Assembly: GCA_964478125.1 (NCBI GenBank)
Contig: CAYZGR010000010.1
Span: 1 to 64,000 of the forward strand
Direction of reading: 5' to 3'
Length of the DNA: 64,000 nt
DNA from: FW021-bin31 sp964478125
Lineage (GTDB): Bacteria; Bacteroidota; Bacteroidia; Chitinophagales; Chitinophagaceae
How positions within the stretch are numbered: position 1 is the stretch's first letter; each line of letters opens with the position of its first letter. Under the pieces are notes generated by a model that was given only the letters and a program-made list of their open reading frames with translations, was not told where the DNA came from and made no database searches. Shown one piece after another: positions 1-9,554 of this stretch. The position numbers were made by a program, and so were the translations under genes.

Positions 1-117
1 CCATCCGAGATATGCTGTAACTTTTGAGATAATGTCACTAATCCCTCTATTTTTAGAAAAACAAATGTAAGCCATTCTTCCTGAATTACATGCTTCGCCC
101 ATGTCCTGAAATTTCAT
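1..117 (-). CDS. 5' part of an unidentified gene, cut by the window edge
   Basis: Reading the minus strand from an ATG at 117, 39 codons are open to the edge without a stop (begins MKFQDMGEACNSG, then MAYICFSKN). A purine-rich GGAAGGA lies five bases before the ATG, which supports this start. I do not recognise the family. The visible part has no signal peptide and no known motif. The frame is short, so it could be chance; the ribosome-binding site and divergent orientation to pheT are the only support. Confidence 0.4.
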   Translation of the reverse strand, partial: MKFQDMGEACNSGRMAYICFSKNRGISDIISKVTAYLGW

Positions 118-326
118 TTATCCTTCCCGGAAAAGCAAAAAATTACTTGCAAAATAAGACAAGCTTTTTCGCTTCAATGCCTTTAAAACCTTTGAATACC
201 TTACCGGCGACCAAAAGCGGTTAAAAGAGACTCGCCCCCACTAAAAATCCGTATTTTCCTAAAAGGATACTACTTTTGCAACACGCAATTATTAATAAAG
301 AATTTCAAAGGCGAGGATTTACCCCA
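118..326. other. Divergent intergenic region upstream of pheT
   Basis: AT-rich non-coding stretch between the edge gene and pheT. Apart from the TAnnTTTG box at 271-278 I see no hairpin, tRNA or repeat in it. No convincing promoter for the minus-strand gene was found. Confidence 0.4.
271..278 (+). promoter_or_regulatory. Bacteroidota-type -7 box for pheT
   Basis: TACTTTTG matches the Bacteroidota -7 consensus TAnnTTTG. No TTG is seen at the expected distance upstream, so the -33 element is weak or absent. The box overlaps an upstream in-frame TTG at 276, so that codon cannot be the pheT start; the ATG at 327 is downstream of the expected start site. Confidence 0.5.
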
Positions 327-2759
327 ATGAAGATATCTTATAACTGGCTAAATGATTATTTACCTGCACGTACAGTAGATGAAAAAAGAGATCCGGAAAC
401 ACTATCCAGGATACTGACCAACATCGGGCTGGAAGTGGAATCCTTAGAACGGTATCAACAGATTCCGGGAGGGCTGGAAGGACTGGTCATCGGCAGGGTA
501 ACCGAAGTTACTCCACATCCCAATGCAGACCGGCTAAAGATCACGCAAGTAGACATTGGTAAAGTCGCTCCTTTGAAAATCGTTTGCGGCGCACCTAATG
601 TAGCCGAGGGGCAAAAAGTCGTGGTAGCCCCGATAGGTACCACCATTTATCCCGTCAGCGGAACGCCGGTCACCATGAAAAAGGCCAGGATCCGGGGAGA
701 AGAAAGTTTCGGAATGATCTGTGCAGAAGATGAGATCGGCCTGGGAAAAAGCCACGAAGGGATCCTGACGTTAGATGGAGATGCAACGGCCGGGATGGAT
801 GCAAGAGATTATTTTAAACCCGGAGCGGACTGGATTTATGAAATCGGACTGACCCCTAATCGCATGGATGCCATGAGCCACATAGGAGTGGCCCGTGATG
901 TATGTGCGAAGCTTAGTCACGATACCGGGGAAAAATGGCAGCCGCAACTTGCCTCCGTAACTCATTTTAAAGCAACGGACCATTCGCTGCCTATTAAAAT
1001 TACCATAGCGGATCCGGCGGCCTGTCCCCGTTATTCCGGACTGTCGTTAAGCCATATAAAAGTGGCCCCCTCACCAAAATGGTTGCAACAAAAATTACAG
1101 GCGATTGGTGTGCGCCCTATAAATAACGTGGTGGACATCACCAATTTTGTATTACACGAATGCGGGCAACCGCTTCATGCATTTGACCTGAAAGCCATTA
1201 AGGGCCGTCAAATCAATATCAAAAAGCTCTCTGAAGATACCCCTTTTGTTACCCTTGATAAGGAAACCCGGAAACTGCACGCTGAAGACCTGATGATCTG
1301 CAATGCGGACGAAGGCATGTGCATAGCCGGCGTTTTCGGAGGCCTGTATTCAGGCGTAACAGAACAAACCACTGAAATATTCCTGGAGAGCGCCTGCTTT
1401 GATCCTGTTTCAGTCCGCCGAACCTCTTTCCGGCATGGATTGCGCACCGATGCCGCCACCCATTTTGAAAAGGGTGTGGACATCTCCGGCGTGATCTATG
1501 CGCTCAAGAGAGCGGCCTTGATGATGGTCAAACTGTGTGATGCCCATATTGCTTCTGAAATTACAGACTGCTATCCGGCTCCCAAAGAAAAAACGGAAAT
1601 TGTTTTAGAGAGATCCTATCTTACAAAATTGAGTGGAAAGGAATTTTCAATAAAACAGGCAGCTTCCATTCTGGAAAATTTAAATTTTGAGATCCCGGAA
1701 CAAACCCCACAAATGTTAAAGGCCCTGGTTCCACACAGCAAGCCGGACATGAGCGTAGCAGCAGACCTGGTGGAGGAAATCATGCGCATAGACGGTTATG
1801 ATAATATTGAGATCCCTACCCATATTCGCATAGCGCCTTCTTTAAATCCCGAGCATACGACGGAGCGGATGAAGGAACGTATGGCGGTATACCTTATTAA
1901 TAACGGGTTTAACGAGATCCTGACCAATTCTATTACCAACAGCAAATATTATCCGGAAAAAGAATCATTGATTCATCTCATCAACAACCTGAGTAGTGAA
2001 CTGGACATCATGCGCCCCTCTCTCTTAGAAACCGGATTGGAGTCGGTGGCCTACAACCTCAATCGCCGCCAGGAAAATATCCTCTTTTTTGAAACCGGAA
2101 AGATCTACCTTCCAAAGGAGGATAAAGAGGAAAATTGTCTGGCGCTCTATGCCTGCGGTAATACATTACCTGAAAGCTGGCTGCACCCTGCCAGTCCCGT
2201 AGGCCCTTATTTCTTGAAAGGCCATATTCAAAATATATTGACGAGTATTGGCCTTCCCTTTTCAGAACCGACCATGATTCCTTCAAAAAATCGGGATTTG
2301 CAACAAGCGCTTGACATTCACATTAAAGGAAAAAAGATCGGTACGCTCGGACTGGTATCCGATTCAAAAAGAAAGATCTTTGATATACAAGAGCCTGTGT
2401 GGTATGCCGTCCTTAATTTTGAAAAATTGGTTGTCTGCCTTCCAAAAAAAGAAATTACCTTTAAAGAAATCCCCAAATATCCCTTTGTAAAACGTGATTT
2501 GGCATTGATTTTGGATAAAAGAATCACATATGCTGCCGTAGAAAATACGATTAGCGACATTAAAACACGTATCTTAGACCGGATCAATCTTTTTGATGTT
2601 TTTGAAAACGATAAGCTGGGCCCCGGGAAAAAATCATTCGGCATCAGCTTTATTTTCCGTCATCCTACAAAAACGCTGACTGATGGGGAAATAGACAAAG
2701 TAATGAAACGGATCATTCAAACCTTTGAAAAACATCTGGGAGCCGAGATCAGGAGTTAA
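327..2759 (+). CDS. pheT: Phenylalanine--tRNA ligase beta subunit
   Basis: Beta chain of the cytoplasmic alpha2beta2 phenylalanyl-tRNA synthetase, 810 residues, the usual bacterial length. Domains in order: N-terminal segment MKISYNWLNDYLP, an EMAP/OB-type tRNA-binding domain (about 40-150), the B3/B4 editing domain (about 210-400, with DAATHFEKGVD near its end), the B5 domain, the catalytic-like core, and a C-terminal FDX-ACB anticodon-binding domain (about 717-810, KEIPKYPFVKRDLAL). The ATG at 327 is chosen because the family starts here and a promoter box overlaps the upstream TTG. pheS is not adjacent. The small coiled-coil gene follows after 10 bp, probably on the same transcript. Confidence 0.97.
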   Translation: MKISYNWLNDYLPARTVDEKRDPETLSRILTNIGLEVESLERYQQIPGGLEGLVIGRVTEVTPHPNADRLKITQVDIGKVAPLKIVCGAPNVAEGQKVVVAPIGTTIYPVSGTPVTMKKARIRGEESFGMICAEDEIGLGKSHEGILTLDGDATAGMDARDYFKPGADWIYEIGLTPNRMDAMSHIGVARDVCAKLSHDTGEKWQPQLASVTHFKATDHSLPIKITIADPAACPRYSGLSLSHIKVAPSPKWLQQKLQAIGVRPINNVVDITNFVLHECGQPLHAFDLKAIKGRQINIKKLSEDTPFVTLDKETRKLHAEDLMICNADEGMCIAGVFGGLYSGVTEQTTEIFLESACFDPVSVRRTSFRHGLRTDAATHFEKGVDISGVIYALKRAALMMVKLCDAHIASEITDCYPAPKEKTEIVLERSYLTKLSGKEFSIKQAASILENLNFEIPEQTPQMLKALVPHSKPDMSVAADLVEEIMRIDGYDNIEIPTHIRIAPSLNPEHTTERMKERMAVYLINNGFNEILTNSITNSKYYPEKESLIHLINNLSSELDIMRPSLLETGLESVAYNLNRRQENILFFETGKIYLPKEDKEENCLALYACGNTLPESWLHPASPVGPYFLKGHIQNILTSIGLPFSEPTMIPSKNRDLQQALDIHIKGKKIGTLGLVSDSKRKIFDIQEPVWYAVLNFEKLVVCLPKKEITFKEIPKYPFVKRDLALILDKRITYAAVENTISDIKTRILDRINLFDVFENDKLGPGKKSFGISFIFRHPTKTLTDGEIDKVMKRIIQTFEKHLGAEIRS

Positions 2760-2769
2760 AAGTTTTTTT

Positions 2770-3066
2770 ATGCCCGACATCAACTTGTCTCATATTGATA
2801 AAAAATTTCAGGTTTTATTAAAACAAATCAGATTTTTGCGCGATGAGAACAAGAAACTGAATATACAGGTACAGGGGGGCATAGAAGAGATCCAAAATCA
2901 GCAACAACACATTACCGATCTCGAAGAGAAAATCAAAATGTTGAAAATGATCACCTCCTCAGAAAACAACGCCGGAACGGAAACGGAACTCAGAAAAGAA
3001 ATACGCGCCACACTCAATTCTTATATTCACGAAATCGACAGTTGTATCGCCCTTCTGAACAAATAA
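2770..3066 (+). CDS. Small coiled-coil protein downstream of pheT
   Basis: 98 residues, no signal peptide, no membrane segment. Residues about 8-65 are heptad-like and rich in K, E, Q, I and L, predicting a coiled coil. The C-terminus ends EIDSCIALLNK, a tail I recall from the conserved protein that sits between pheT and zapA in many Bacteroidota. The function is not established; a cell-division role is an inference from that usual neighbourhood. Here the next gene is sucA and no zapA follows. The start at 2770 (MPDINLSHID) is preferred to the in-frame codon inside pheT. Confidence 0.8.
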   Translation: MPDINLSHIDKKFQVLLKQIRFLRDENKKLNIQVQGGIEEIQNQQQHITDLEEKIKMLKMITSSENNAGTETELRKEIRATLNSYIHEIDSCIALLNK

Positions 3067-3094
3067 AAATATCAAAATTTCAGGCCTCCCGGCC

Positions 3095-3124
3095 TTGCTA
3101 AATAAAACCTTCTGAATACCTTTG
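3095..3124 (+). promoter_or_regulatory. Promoter for sucA-odhB-oxyR
   Basis: TTG at 3095-3097, a 19-nt spacer and TACCTTTG at 3117-3124: a full match to the Bacteroidota TTG-N19-TAnnTTTG pattern. It predicts a leader of roughly 120 nt before sucA. The TTG lies at the edge of a short inverted repeat (AGGCC/GGCCT around 3081-3094) that lacks a T-run and is not a convincing terminator. Confidence 0.65.
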
Positions 3125-3249
3125 CTTCTTTTTTGAGCAAACTCCCCTTTTGTGAAATTTAAAGTATGGAATTACATTAAAAGGCCGATATTTGCATAAT
3201 AAACACTGTTTATAAATAAATCTCCGGAAACCAGAGAGTAAAATCCTTG

Positions 3250-5994
3250 ATGATGAAAGACTTTTCTTTTGTTTCCAATGCGCATCCTGCCTATATTGAA
3301 TCCCTTTATAAGGACTTCTTAAAAGACCCGGAAACTGTTGATGCAGAATGGGTACACTTCTTTGAAGGATTCGATTTTGCAGTACTAAACGCCAATGGGA
3401 AACAGGGAGGAAACGGGAAGCTGAGTCCGAAACAAATTAGCAAAGAATTTTCTGTTTACCAGCTTATTCAGGCCTATCGCAAGAGAGGCCATCTTATAGC
3501 AAAAACAAATCCGATTCGTCCACGTAAAGACCGGCATGCCCTGTTGGATCTGAAATACTTTAACCTGGGCGAAGCCGATCTGGATCGGGAATTTTATGCC
3601 GCTACATTCATCGGCAAAAATAAAGCCCCCCTGAGAGAAATTGTTTCTCTGCTACAGAAGTGGTATGCCGGCTCCATCGGAATTGAATTCCTTTATATTG
3701 ACGATCCCGAAAAACGAGACTGGCTTCGCAACCAGATAGAATCTGAACTGCTAAAGCCGATTTCTTTAAAAAAGAAGAAACGAATCCTGCAAAAACTGAA
3801 CGAGGCCACCGTATTTGAAAAATTCCTGCACACCAAGTTCATCGGGCAGAAACGGTTTTCCCTTGAGGGAGGAGAAAATACCATCCCTGCACTGGATACT
3901 ATTATCCGCGAATCCGCGGACGGCGGGGTACAGGAAGTTGTGTTGGGAATGGCCCATCGAGGGAGGCTTAACGTACTTACTAATATCTTGGGTAAAACCT
4001 ACGGACAGGTATTTGACGAATTTGAAGGACATATAACAGAAGAGCAGGAAACCATGGGAAGCGGTGATGTAAAATATCACGTGGGGTTCCGTTCGGATAT
4101 TACCACCGAAAACGATAAAAAGGTCAATATTCAGATGGTTCCCAATCCTTCTCATCTCGAGCTGGTGGACCCCGTAGTCACCGGTTATGCCCGCAGCAAA
4201 GCAGAGGTTATCTATAACGGCAACTTCAATAAAATATTACCTATTCTCATTCATGGTGATTCTGCCATCGCCGGGCAGGGCGTCATATACGAGGTACTGC
4301 AAATGAGCAAGCTACGCGGCTATTATGCCGGCGGAACCATCCATTTCATTATTAACAACCAGATTGGCTTTACTACAGACTTTGACGATGCCCGTTCTTC
4401 AGATTACTGTACCAGCATTGCAGCCATGATCGAAGCGCCCGTCTTTCATGTCAATGGAGATGATGCGGAAGCCGTGGCTAAAGTCGCCGAAATGGCTGCA
4501 CATTACCGGCAAAAGTTCAATAGCGATATCTTTATTGATATGGTTTGCTATCGGAAACATGGGCATAATGAGGGAGATGATCCCAAATATACCCAACCGA
4601 AACTTTACCAGTTGATCGACAAGCATCCCAACCCAAGAGAAGTTTACTCCAAGCAACTTACCCGGACGGGAGATATACAGGCCGGACTTGCTAAGGAAAT
4701 GGAAAAACATTTCTGGACCATCCTCCAGGAGCGGTTGGACGAAATAAAGCAGCATCCGTTAAAATCATATTACCAGACGCCGGAACGCTGGTGGCAGGAA
4801 CTGCGCAAATCGACACCCGAAGATTTTGAGCAGTCTCCCGATACGGCCATTGACAAAGAAGAGCTCAACCTGTTGGTTGAAAAAACACTCGCCCTGCCGG
4901 CAGGGTTCCATCCTCTTCGAAAAGTCGCCAAGCTCCTGAAAGAAAAGAAAAAGCTCTATGAGGAAGAAAGTGTATTAGACTGGTCCATGGCCGAACTGGC
5001 CGCCTATGGCAGTATCCTGTTGGAAGGTAAAGATGTGCGAATGAGCGGACAAGATGTTAAAAGGGGGACCTTTTCCCATCGCCATTCCGTTTTAAGAGAC
5101 GAACAAACCGACGAAAATTACAACCGCCTGAGCAACCTGAAAGATGGGCAGGGACAATTTAGAATATTTAATTCTCTGCTGAGCGAATCTGCCGCTCTGG
5201 GGTTTGAATACGGTTATGCCCTGGCTAACCCCAATGCCTTAACCGTTTGGGAGGCACAGTTTGGAGATTTTGCCAATGGAGCACAATCGGTCATTGATTT
5301 ATTCATCGTTTCAGGAGAACAGAAATGGGGACGCATGAACGGGCTTGTCATGTTGCTCCCTCATGGTTATGAAGGACAGGGGCCGGAACATTCCAGCGCC
5401 CGTATAGAACGTGTCCTGCAAATGGCCGTAGAATATAATGTCATAGTTACGAACTGTACCACTGCCGCCAATTTCTTCCATGTGTTGCGGCGTCAAATGG
5501 CTTATCCGTTCCGGAAACCGCTCATCAACTTTTCCCCTAAGGCCAATTTACGTCATCCCCAGACCTACTCCCCAATAGAAGATTTCGTAAAAGGCGGTTT
5601 CAGGGAGATCATTACAGATCCTTATTGTGAAGAAGATCCCGACAAAATAAAAAAAGTATTGCTTTGTAGCGGAAAAGTCTATTTTGACCTGAGTAAAAAA
5701 CAGGAAGAGGACCAAAGAAAAGAAGTGGCCATCATTCGTTTGGAGCAATTATACCCATTACCCCAAAAACAGTTGGATGCTTTATATGAAAAGTATAATA
5801 AGGCTAACTGGTTTTGGGTACAGGAAGAGCCTTTAAACATGGGTGCAGCCTGGTATTTGCGAATGGTACTTTCTAACATCAATTTCGGGATCATTAGTCG
5901 GCATCCCAGCGCTTCTACTGCCACCGGTTATGGAAAAATACATAAAGAAGAACAAAATGAAATTATAGAAACTGCTTTTTCCATACTAAATTAG
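3250..5994 (+). CDS. sucA: 2-oxoglutarate dehydrogenase E1 component
   Basis: Thiamine-diphosphate-dependent E1 of the 2-oxoglutarate dehydrogenase complex; it decarboxylates 2-oxoglutarate and passes the succinyl group to the lipoyl arms of E2 (OdhB, next gene). 914 residues, the family length. Seen in the sequence: the N-terminal SucA-type segment (SNAHPAYIESLY), the substrate/ThDP motif MAHRGRLNVL, the Mg-ThDP motif NGDDAEAV, the CYRKHGHNEGDDP stretch, and the C-terminal transketolase-like domain. TTG 3247, ATG 3250 and ATG 3253 are consecutive in frame; 3250 or 3253 is the likely start. E3 (lpd) is not in the window. OdhB follows after 24 bp. Confidence 0.97.
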   Translation: MMKDFSFVSNAHPAYIESLYKDFLKDPETVDAEWVHFFEGFDFAVLNANGKQGGNGKLSPKQISKEFSVYQLIQAYRKRGHLIAKTNPIRPRKDRHALLDLKYFNLGEADLDREFYAATFIGKNKAPLREIVSLLQKWYAGSIGIEFLYIDDPEKRDWLRNQIESELLKPISLKKKKRILQKLNEATVFEKFLHTKFIGQKRFSLEGGENTIPALDTIIRESADGGVQEVVLGMAHRGRLNVLTNILGKTYGQVFDEFEGHITEEQETMGSGDVKYHVGFRSDITTENDKKVNIQMVPNPSHLELVDPVVTGYARSKAEVIYNGNFNKILPILIHGDSAIAGQGVIYEVLQMSKLRGYYAGGTIHFIINNQIGFTTDFDDARSSDYCTSIAAMIEAPVFHVNGDDAEAVAKVAEMAAHYRQKFNSDIFIDMVCYRKHGHNEGDDPKYTQPKLYQLIDKHPNPREVYSKQLTRTGDIQAGLAKEMEKHFWTILQERLDEIKQHPLKSYYQTPERWWQELRKSTPEDFEQSPDTAIDKEELNLLVEKTLALPAGFHPLRKVAKLLKEKKKLYEEESVLDWSMAELAAYGSILLEGKDVRMSGQDVKRGTFSHRHSVLRDEQTDENYNRLSNLKDGQGQFRIFNSLLSESAALGFEYGYALANPNALTVWEAQFGDFANGAQSVIDLFIVSGEQKWGRMNGLVMLLPHGYEGQGPEHSSARIERVLQMAVEYNVIVTNCTTAANFFHVLRRQMAYPFRKPLINFSPKANLRHPQTYSPIEDFVKGGFREIITDPYCEEDPDKIKKVLLCSGKVYFDLSKKQEEDQRKEVAIIRLEQLYPLPQKQLDALYEKYNKANWFWVQEEPLNMGAAWYLRMVLSNINFGIISRHPSASTATGYGKIHKEEQNEIIETAFSILN

Positions 5995-6018
5995 CAGTAA
6001 GAAGTTAACCAACGTATT

Positions 6019-7626
6019 ATGATAGAAATAAAAGTCCCGGCCATAGGAGAATCCATTAACGAAGCTACCATCACACAATGGTTAAAAAAAGAGGGGGATT
6101 ATGTCGAACGAGATGAAGTTATTTGCGAACTGGAATCCGAAAAGGCTTCTTTTGAACTCAACGCAGAAGAAGCAGGCACTTTGAAGATATTGGTAGCAGA
6201 AGGTGAAGATGTAGAAATAGGCCAGGTGGTGGCACAAATAGATGAAACGGCTTCTGCACCGGACAAAGCCGGACCTGAAGAAACAACCGAACTGGAAGAA
6301 GATAAAGAAGAGAATGAAAAAGGAGAAACAACCGGATCTCCGGAAGATAACGATCCGGGAGAAGCCGGTACCCCTCCCCCCGCTCCCGCCGGGAAAGGTA
6401 TTATTGAGATAAAAATACCCGCGATAGGAGAATCCATTAGCGAAGTAACGCTTTTGAACTGGGTAAAGAAAGAAGGAGAATATGTGGAACAGGATGAGGT
6501 CATCTGCGAACTGGAATCCGAAAAAGCCTCTTTTGAGGTGAATGCGGAAGAAGCCGGTATCCTTCATCAGATGGCTTCACCGGACGATACGCTGGAAATC
6601 GGCCAGGTAGTAGCTACCGTTGACACAGATGCATCCGTCCCTGCCCACAAGCAGGAAGCGCCGTCCGAAACTGCCGACACCGACGAAAAGCCGGTCCGTG
6701 AGGAACCGGCCTCCGCTGATGCGGCCTCCTCCGGGGAAAAACCGGCTAAGGCGACCCCGCTTGCAACAGCCATTATGGCTGAGAAGCACTTGAAAGCGGT
6801 TGATATAAAAGGCAGCGGCCCTTCCGGTAAGATCTTCAAACAAGATGTATTGGCCGCCCTGGAACATCCCGGAACAAACGCCGCCAAGCCTCTCTTCAGC
6901 CGCGAGGTACGTCGGCAGAAGATGAGCAACCTGCGTAAAACCATTTCACGCCGGCTGGTAGAGGCCAAAAACGATACGGCCATGCTCACTACTTTTAATG
7001 AAGCAGACATGAGCCGGATAAAAGAGATTAGAAAGAAATATAAAGAGCCCTTCAAGGACAAGCACGGCGTGGGCCTCGGGTTCATGTCTTTTTTTACCAA
7101 AGCGTGCTGTTTTGCATTACAAGACTGGCCTGCCGTAAATGCCTATATTGACGGTACCGATCTTATCTATCATGATTATTGTGATATATCCATTGCCGTA
7201 AGTACCCCTAAAGGACTGGTCGTTCCCGTTATTCGTAACGCAGAAAGCCTGAGCATGGCGGAAATAGAAAAAGCGGTTATAACGATTGCCAAGAAAGCCC
7301 GCGATAATAAGTTGTCACTGGATGAAATGACCGGCGGTACCTTTACTATTACCAACGGAGGCGTTTTTGGTTCCTTAATGAGCACCCCCATTATTAATCC
7401 GCCACAATCCGCTATCCTGGGAATGCATAAGATCGAAGACCGGCCGGTAGCGATAAATGGCAAGGTAGAGGTTCACCCCATGATGTACCTGGCGCTCAGC
7501 TACGATCACCGGGTAATTGACGGGAAAGAATCCGTCAGCTTTCTGGCGCGGGTAAAAGAGCTTTTGGAGCATCCCGAACAACTGTTGTTTGGTAAGGATC
7601 CGGTAGAAACCCTCCTGGAGTTTTAA
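6019..7626 (+). CDS. odhB: 2-oxoglutarate dehydrogenase E2, dihydrolipoyllysine succinyltransferase, with two lipoyl domains
   Basis: Core E2 enzyme that accepts the succinyl group from SucA and transfers it to CoA. 535 residues, longer than the roughly 400 of single-lipoyl E2o. Residues 1-75 and 127-203 are two very similar lipoyl domains, each with the ELESEKAS motif; the modified lysines are K42 and K169. They are joined by an acidic, Pro/Gly-rich linker. A subunit-binding domain lies at about 246-281 ([12 protein letters not shown]) and the catalytic acyltransferase domain at about 300-535, with active-site H497 and D501 in SYDHRVIDG. Called E2o rather than pyruvate E2 because it sits next to sucA. 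oxyR begins one base after its stop codon. Confidence 0.95.
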   Translation: MIEIKVPAIGESINEATITQWLKKEGDYVERDEVICELESEKASFELNAEEAGTLKILVAEGEDVEIGQVVAQIDETASAPDKAGPEETTELEEDKEENEKGETTGSPEDNDPGEAGTPPPAPAGKGIIEIKIPAIGESISEVTLLNWVKKEGEYVEQDEVICELESEKASFEVNAEEAGILHQMASPDDTLEIGQVVATVDTDASVPAHKQEAPSETADTDEKPVREEPASADAASSGEKPAKATPLATAIMAEKHLKAVDIKGSGPSGKIFKQDVLAALEHPGTNAAKPLFSREVRRQKMSNLRKTISRRLVEAKNDTAMLTTFNEADMSRIKEIRKKYKEPFKDKHGVGLGFMSFFTKACCFALQDWPAVNAYIDGTDLIYHDYCDISIAVSTPKGLVVPVIRNAESLSMAEIEKAVITIAKKARDNKLSLDEMTGGTFTITNGGVFGSLMSTPIINPPQSAILGMHKIEDRPVAINGKVEVHPMMYLALSYDHRVIDGKESVSFLARVKELLEHPEQLLFGKDPVETLLEF

Positions 7627-7627
7627 C

Positions 7628-8572
7628 ATGACCATCATCCAGTTAGAATATATTGTAGCTCTGGACACCTACCGGAGCTTTGTAACGGCCGCAGAAAAGT
7701 GCTTTGTCACGCAACCCAGTCTGAGCATGCAGGTACACAAGCTGGAAAATGAACTGGATGTCAGGATCTTTGATCGGAGCCACACCCCTATCATCCCGAC
7801 CCGGATAGGAGCACTGATCATTGAACAGGCACGCGTGGTACTTCAGGAGCATGGTCGCATTCCCGAGATCATTACTTCCTATAAAAATGAGGTAAAAGGG
7901 CTGTTGCGGATCGGCATCATCCCCACCCTTGCGCCTTATATTTTGCCTCCCCTCGTATCCCGCTTTGCCAGACACTATCCTAAAGTAAAATTAGAGATCT
8001 GGGAATATACTACCGAGATTATCGTGGATTATCTGAAAAAAGGACAACTGGATTGCGGCCTGTTTGCCACCCCTGTAAATGATAAGGTTCTGGATGAAAA
8101 GCCCTTATTTTATGAGAGCTTTGTGGTATACACCTCTCCCACCCAGGGACTATATAAAAAGAAAGTATTATCGGTAAAGGACTTGCCCGCCACGGACATC
8201 TGGATTCTAAATGAAGGGCATTGCATGCGCAATCAAGTCTTGAACATCTGCTCCCGTAAAAGCCATGCCAGAGCCTCTCAAAATCTGGAATACAATACCG
8301 GCAGCGTAGAAACCCTTAAACGGCTGGTACAATGCAATTCCGGATGGACCATCCTCAATGAATTGTCTATTCGCGATCTCACCGACGACCAATTGGAGAT
8401 GGTTCGTTTCTTTAAGCAGCCGGAACCCGTGAGGGAAATCAGTCTTGTGACCCATAAAAACTTTATTAAACAGGGGCTTTCAGATGTATTGGAAAAAGAA
8501 ATCGGTAAGATTATCCCTGAAAAGATGCGGGTGAAGGACAAAAAAGAAGTGATCTCTATTGAAAAGGCCTAA
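7628..8572 (+). CDS. oxyR: OxyR-type hydrogen-peroxide-sensing LysR regulator
   Basis: LysR-family transcription factor of 314 residues: N-terminal winged helix-turn-helix (1-60, FVTAAEKCFVTQPSLSMQVHKLE) and a periplasmic-binding-like sensor domain. The peroxide-sensing pair is present as GHC-x8-C; by direct count the cysteines are C199 and C208, the same numbering as the redox pair in E. coli OxyR. It is therefore expected to form a disulfide with H2O2 and activate catalase/peroxidase-type genes. The ATG follows the odhB stop by one base, so it is cotranscribed and probably translationally coupled with sucA-odhB, an unusual home for this regulator. No peroxidase gene is adjacent. Confidence 0.92.
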   Translation: MTIIQLEYIVALDTYRSFVTAAEKCFVTQPSLSMQVHKLENELDVRIFDRSHTPIIPTRIGALIIEQARVVLQEHGRIPEIITSYKNEVKGLLRIGIIPTLAPYILPPLVSRFARHYPKVKLEIWEYTTEIIVDYLKKGQLDCGLFATPVNDKVLDEKPLFYESFVVYTSPTQGLYKKKVLSVKDLPATDIWILNEGHCMRNQVLNICSRKSHARASQNLEYNTGSVETLKRLVQCNSGWTILNELSIRDLTDDQLEMVRFFKQPEPVREISLVTHKNFIKQGLSDVLEKEIGKIIPEKMRVKDKKEVISIEKA

Positions 8573-8657
8573 CTGAAATTCCTATATGAAAACTAAGAAA
8601 AATCTTGTTCATGGAATTCTTCCCCTGTTCCAAACACAAGACCTTATCTTTCTATCA

Positions 8658-9464
8658 CTAATGTGGCTGATAATATTTCATTGCATCAGGCAGCAATCGC
8701 TTTATCTGATGGATACGTTTGGTATCACTGGGGTGATCGCTTAACAATACCGGTATATTATTGCCTTTACTCATTTTAGCCATGCGCTCCCAGAAGGGGA
8801 GCGCCTGTCGGGGATCATATCCCGCAATGGCCATAAAGATCAGTCCCAGATGATCTGCTTCCAGTTCATCCCTCCTGCTAAAAGCATTCAATCCCAGCGT
8901 TCCGCCTATTCCAAAAGCTTGCAAAAAAATATTTCGTGTAGTCGGATTTTTGGAAAGGGCTGTTGCGCCGGCAATTTCTATACCCTGCGCGATCAATTGC
9001 TGGCTCATGCGTTCGTTTCCGTGGCGAGCCACCGCATGTGCGATCTCATGGCCCAACACAACCGCCAGCGCCGTTTCTGTTTGGGTCACGGGCAATAACC
9101 CGGTATAAACCACTACTTTTCCGCCCGGCATGCACCAGGCATTGACCTGATCGTCCTGAACGAGATTAAACTGCCAATTGTAATTGGCGATACGGTCTGC
9201 CATATGGTTCTCCGTCATGTACTTGGTCACCGCCTGAGCAATCCTGCTTCCCACTCGCTGAACCATTTCCGCATTCTTATTCCCCGATGTAGAAACCACC
9301 TTATTTTCAGAGAGAAAAGAACGATACTGTGTCACAGCCATCTGGTCCATGGTACTCTCAGGCACCAGGTTCAACTGACGTCTCCCTGTAATGGGAACAC
9401 GAGAACAGGCAACCACTATTAATAAAATGCCGATGCATATCAGGAGGGTACTTTTCTTTTTCAT
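8658..9464 (-). CDS. M48-family zinc metalloprotease, lipoprotein
   Basis: 268 residues. A lipoprotein signal peptide with lipobox IVVAC places the mature N-terminus at C20, so the enzyme is anchored in the cell envelope facing the periplasm. The zinc motif HEIAH is at 139-143, and the third ligand is probably E202 in the DELEADHLG stretch that typifies this family. The pattern matches the single-domain Oma1/LoiP/YcaL-like group, which degrades misfolded or damaged envelope proteins. No TPR region as in BepA is present. It is convergent with oxyR and 90 bp upstream of nothing obvious on its own strand except plsY; no promoter box was found. Confidence 0.9.
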   Translation of the reverse strand: MKKKSTLLICIGILLIVVACSRVPITGRRQLNLVPESTMDQMAVTQYRSFLSENKVVSTSGNKNAEMVQRVGSRIAQAVTKYMTENHMADRIANYNWQFNLVQDDQVNAWCMPGGKVVVYTGLLPVTQTETALAVVLGHEIAHAVARHGNERMSQQLIAQGIEIAGATALSKNPTTRNIFLQAFGIGGTLGLNAFSRRDELEADHLGLIFMAIAGYDPRQALPFWERMAKMSKGNNIPVLLSDHPSDTKRIHQIKRLLPDAMKYYQPH

Positions 9465-9554
9465 TTTCTATTTTTGACAAATAAAAGCAAGCTTCATACC
9501 AAAATGATCAAAATTCGGTCAACAGCCGCCCAAACCTAAGAATAGCACAAGAGG

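Noticed and set aside
3081..3097. Short inverted repeat as a pheT terminator
   Set aside because: Five-bp stem without a T-run.
3067..3246. Possible 6S RNA or other structured RNA
   Set aside because: No long paired structure or conserved element is visible; the region is explained by a promoter and leader of sucA.
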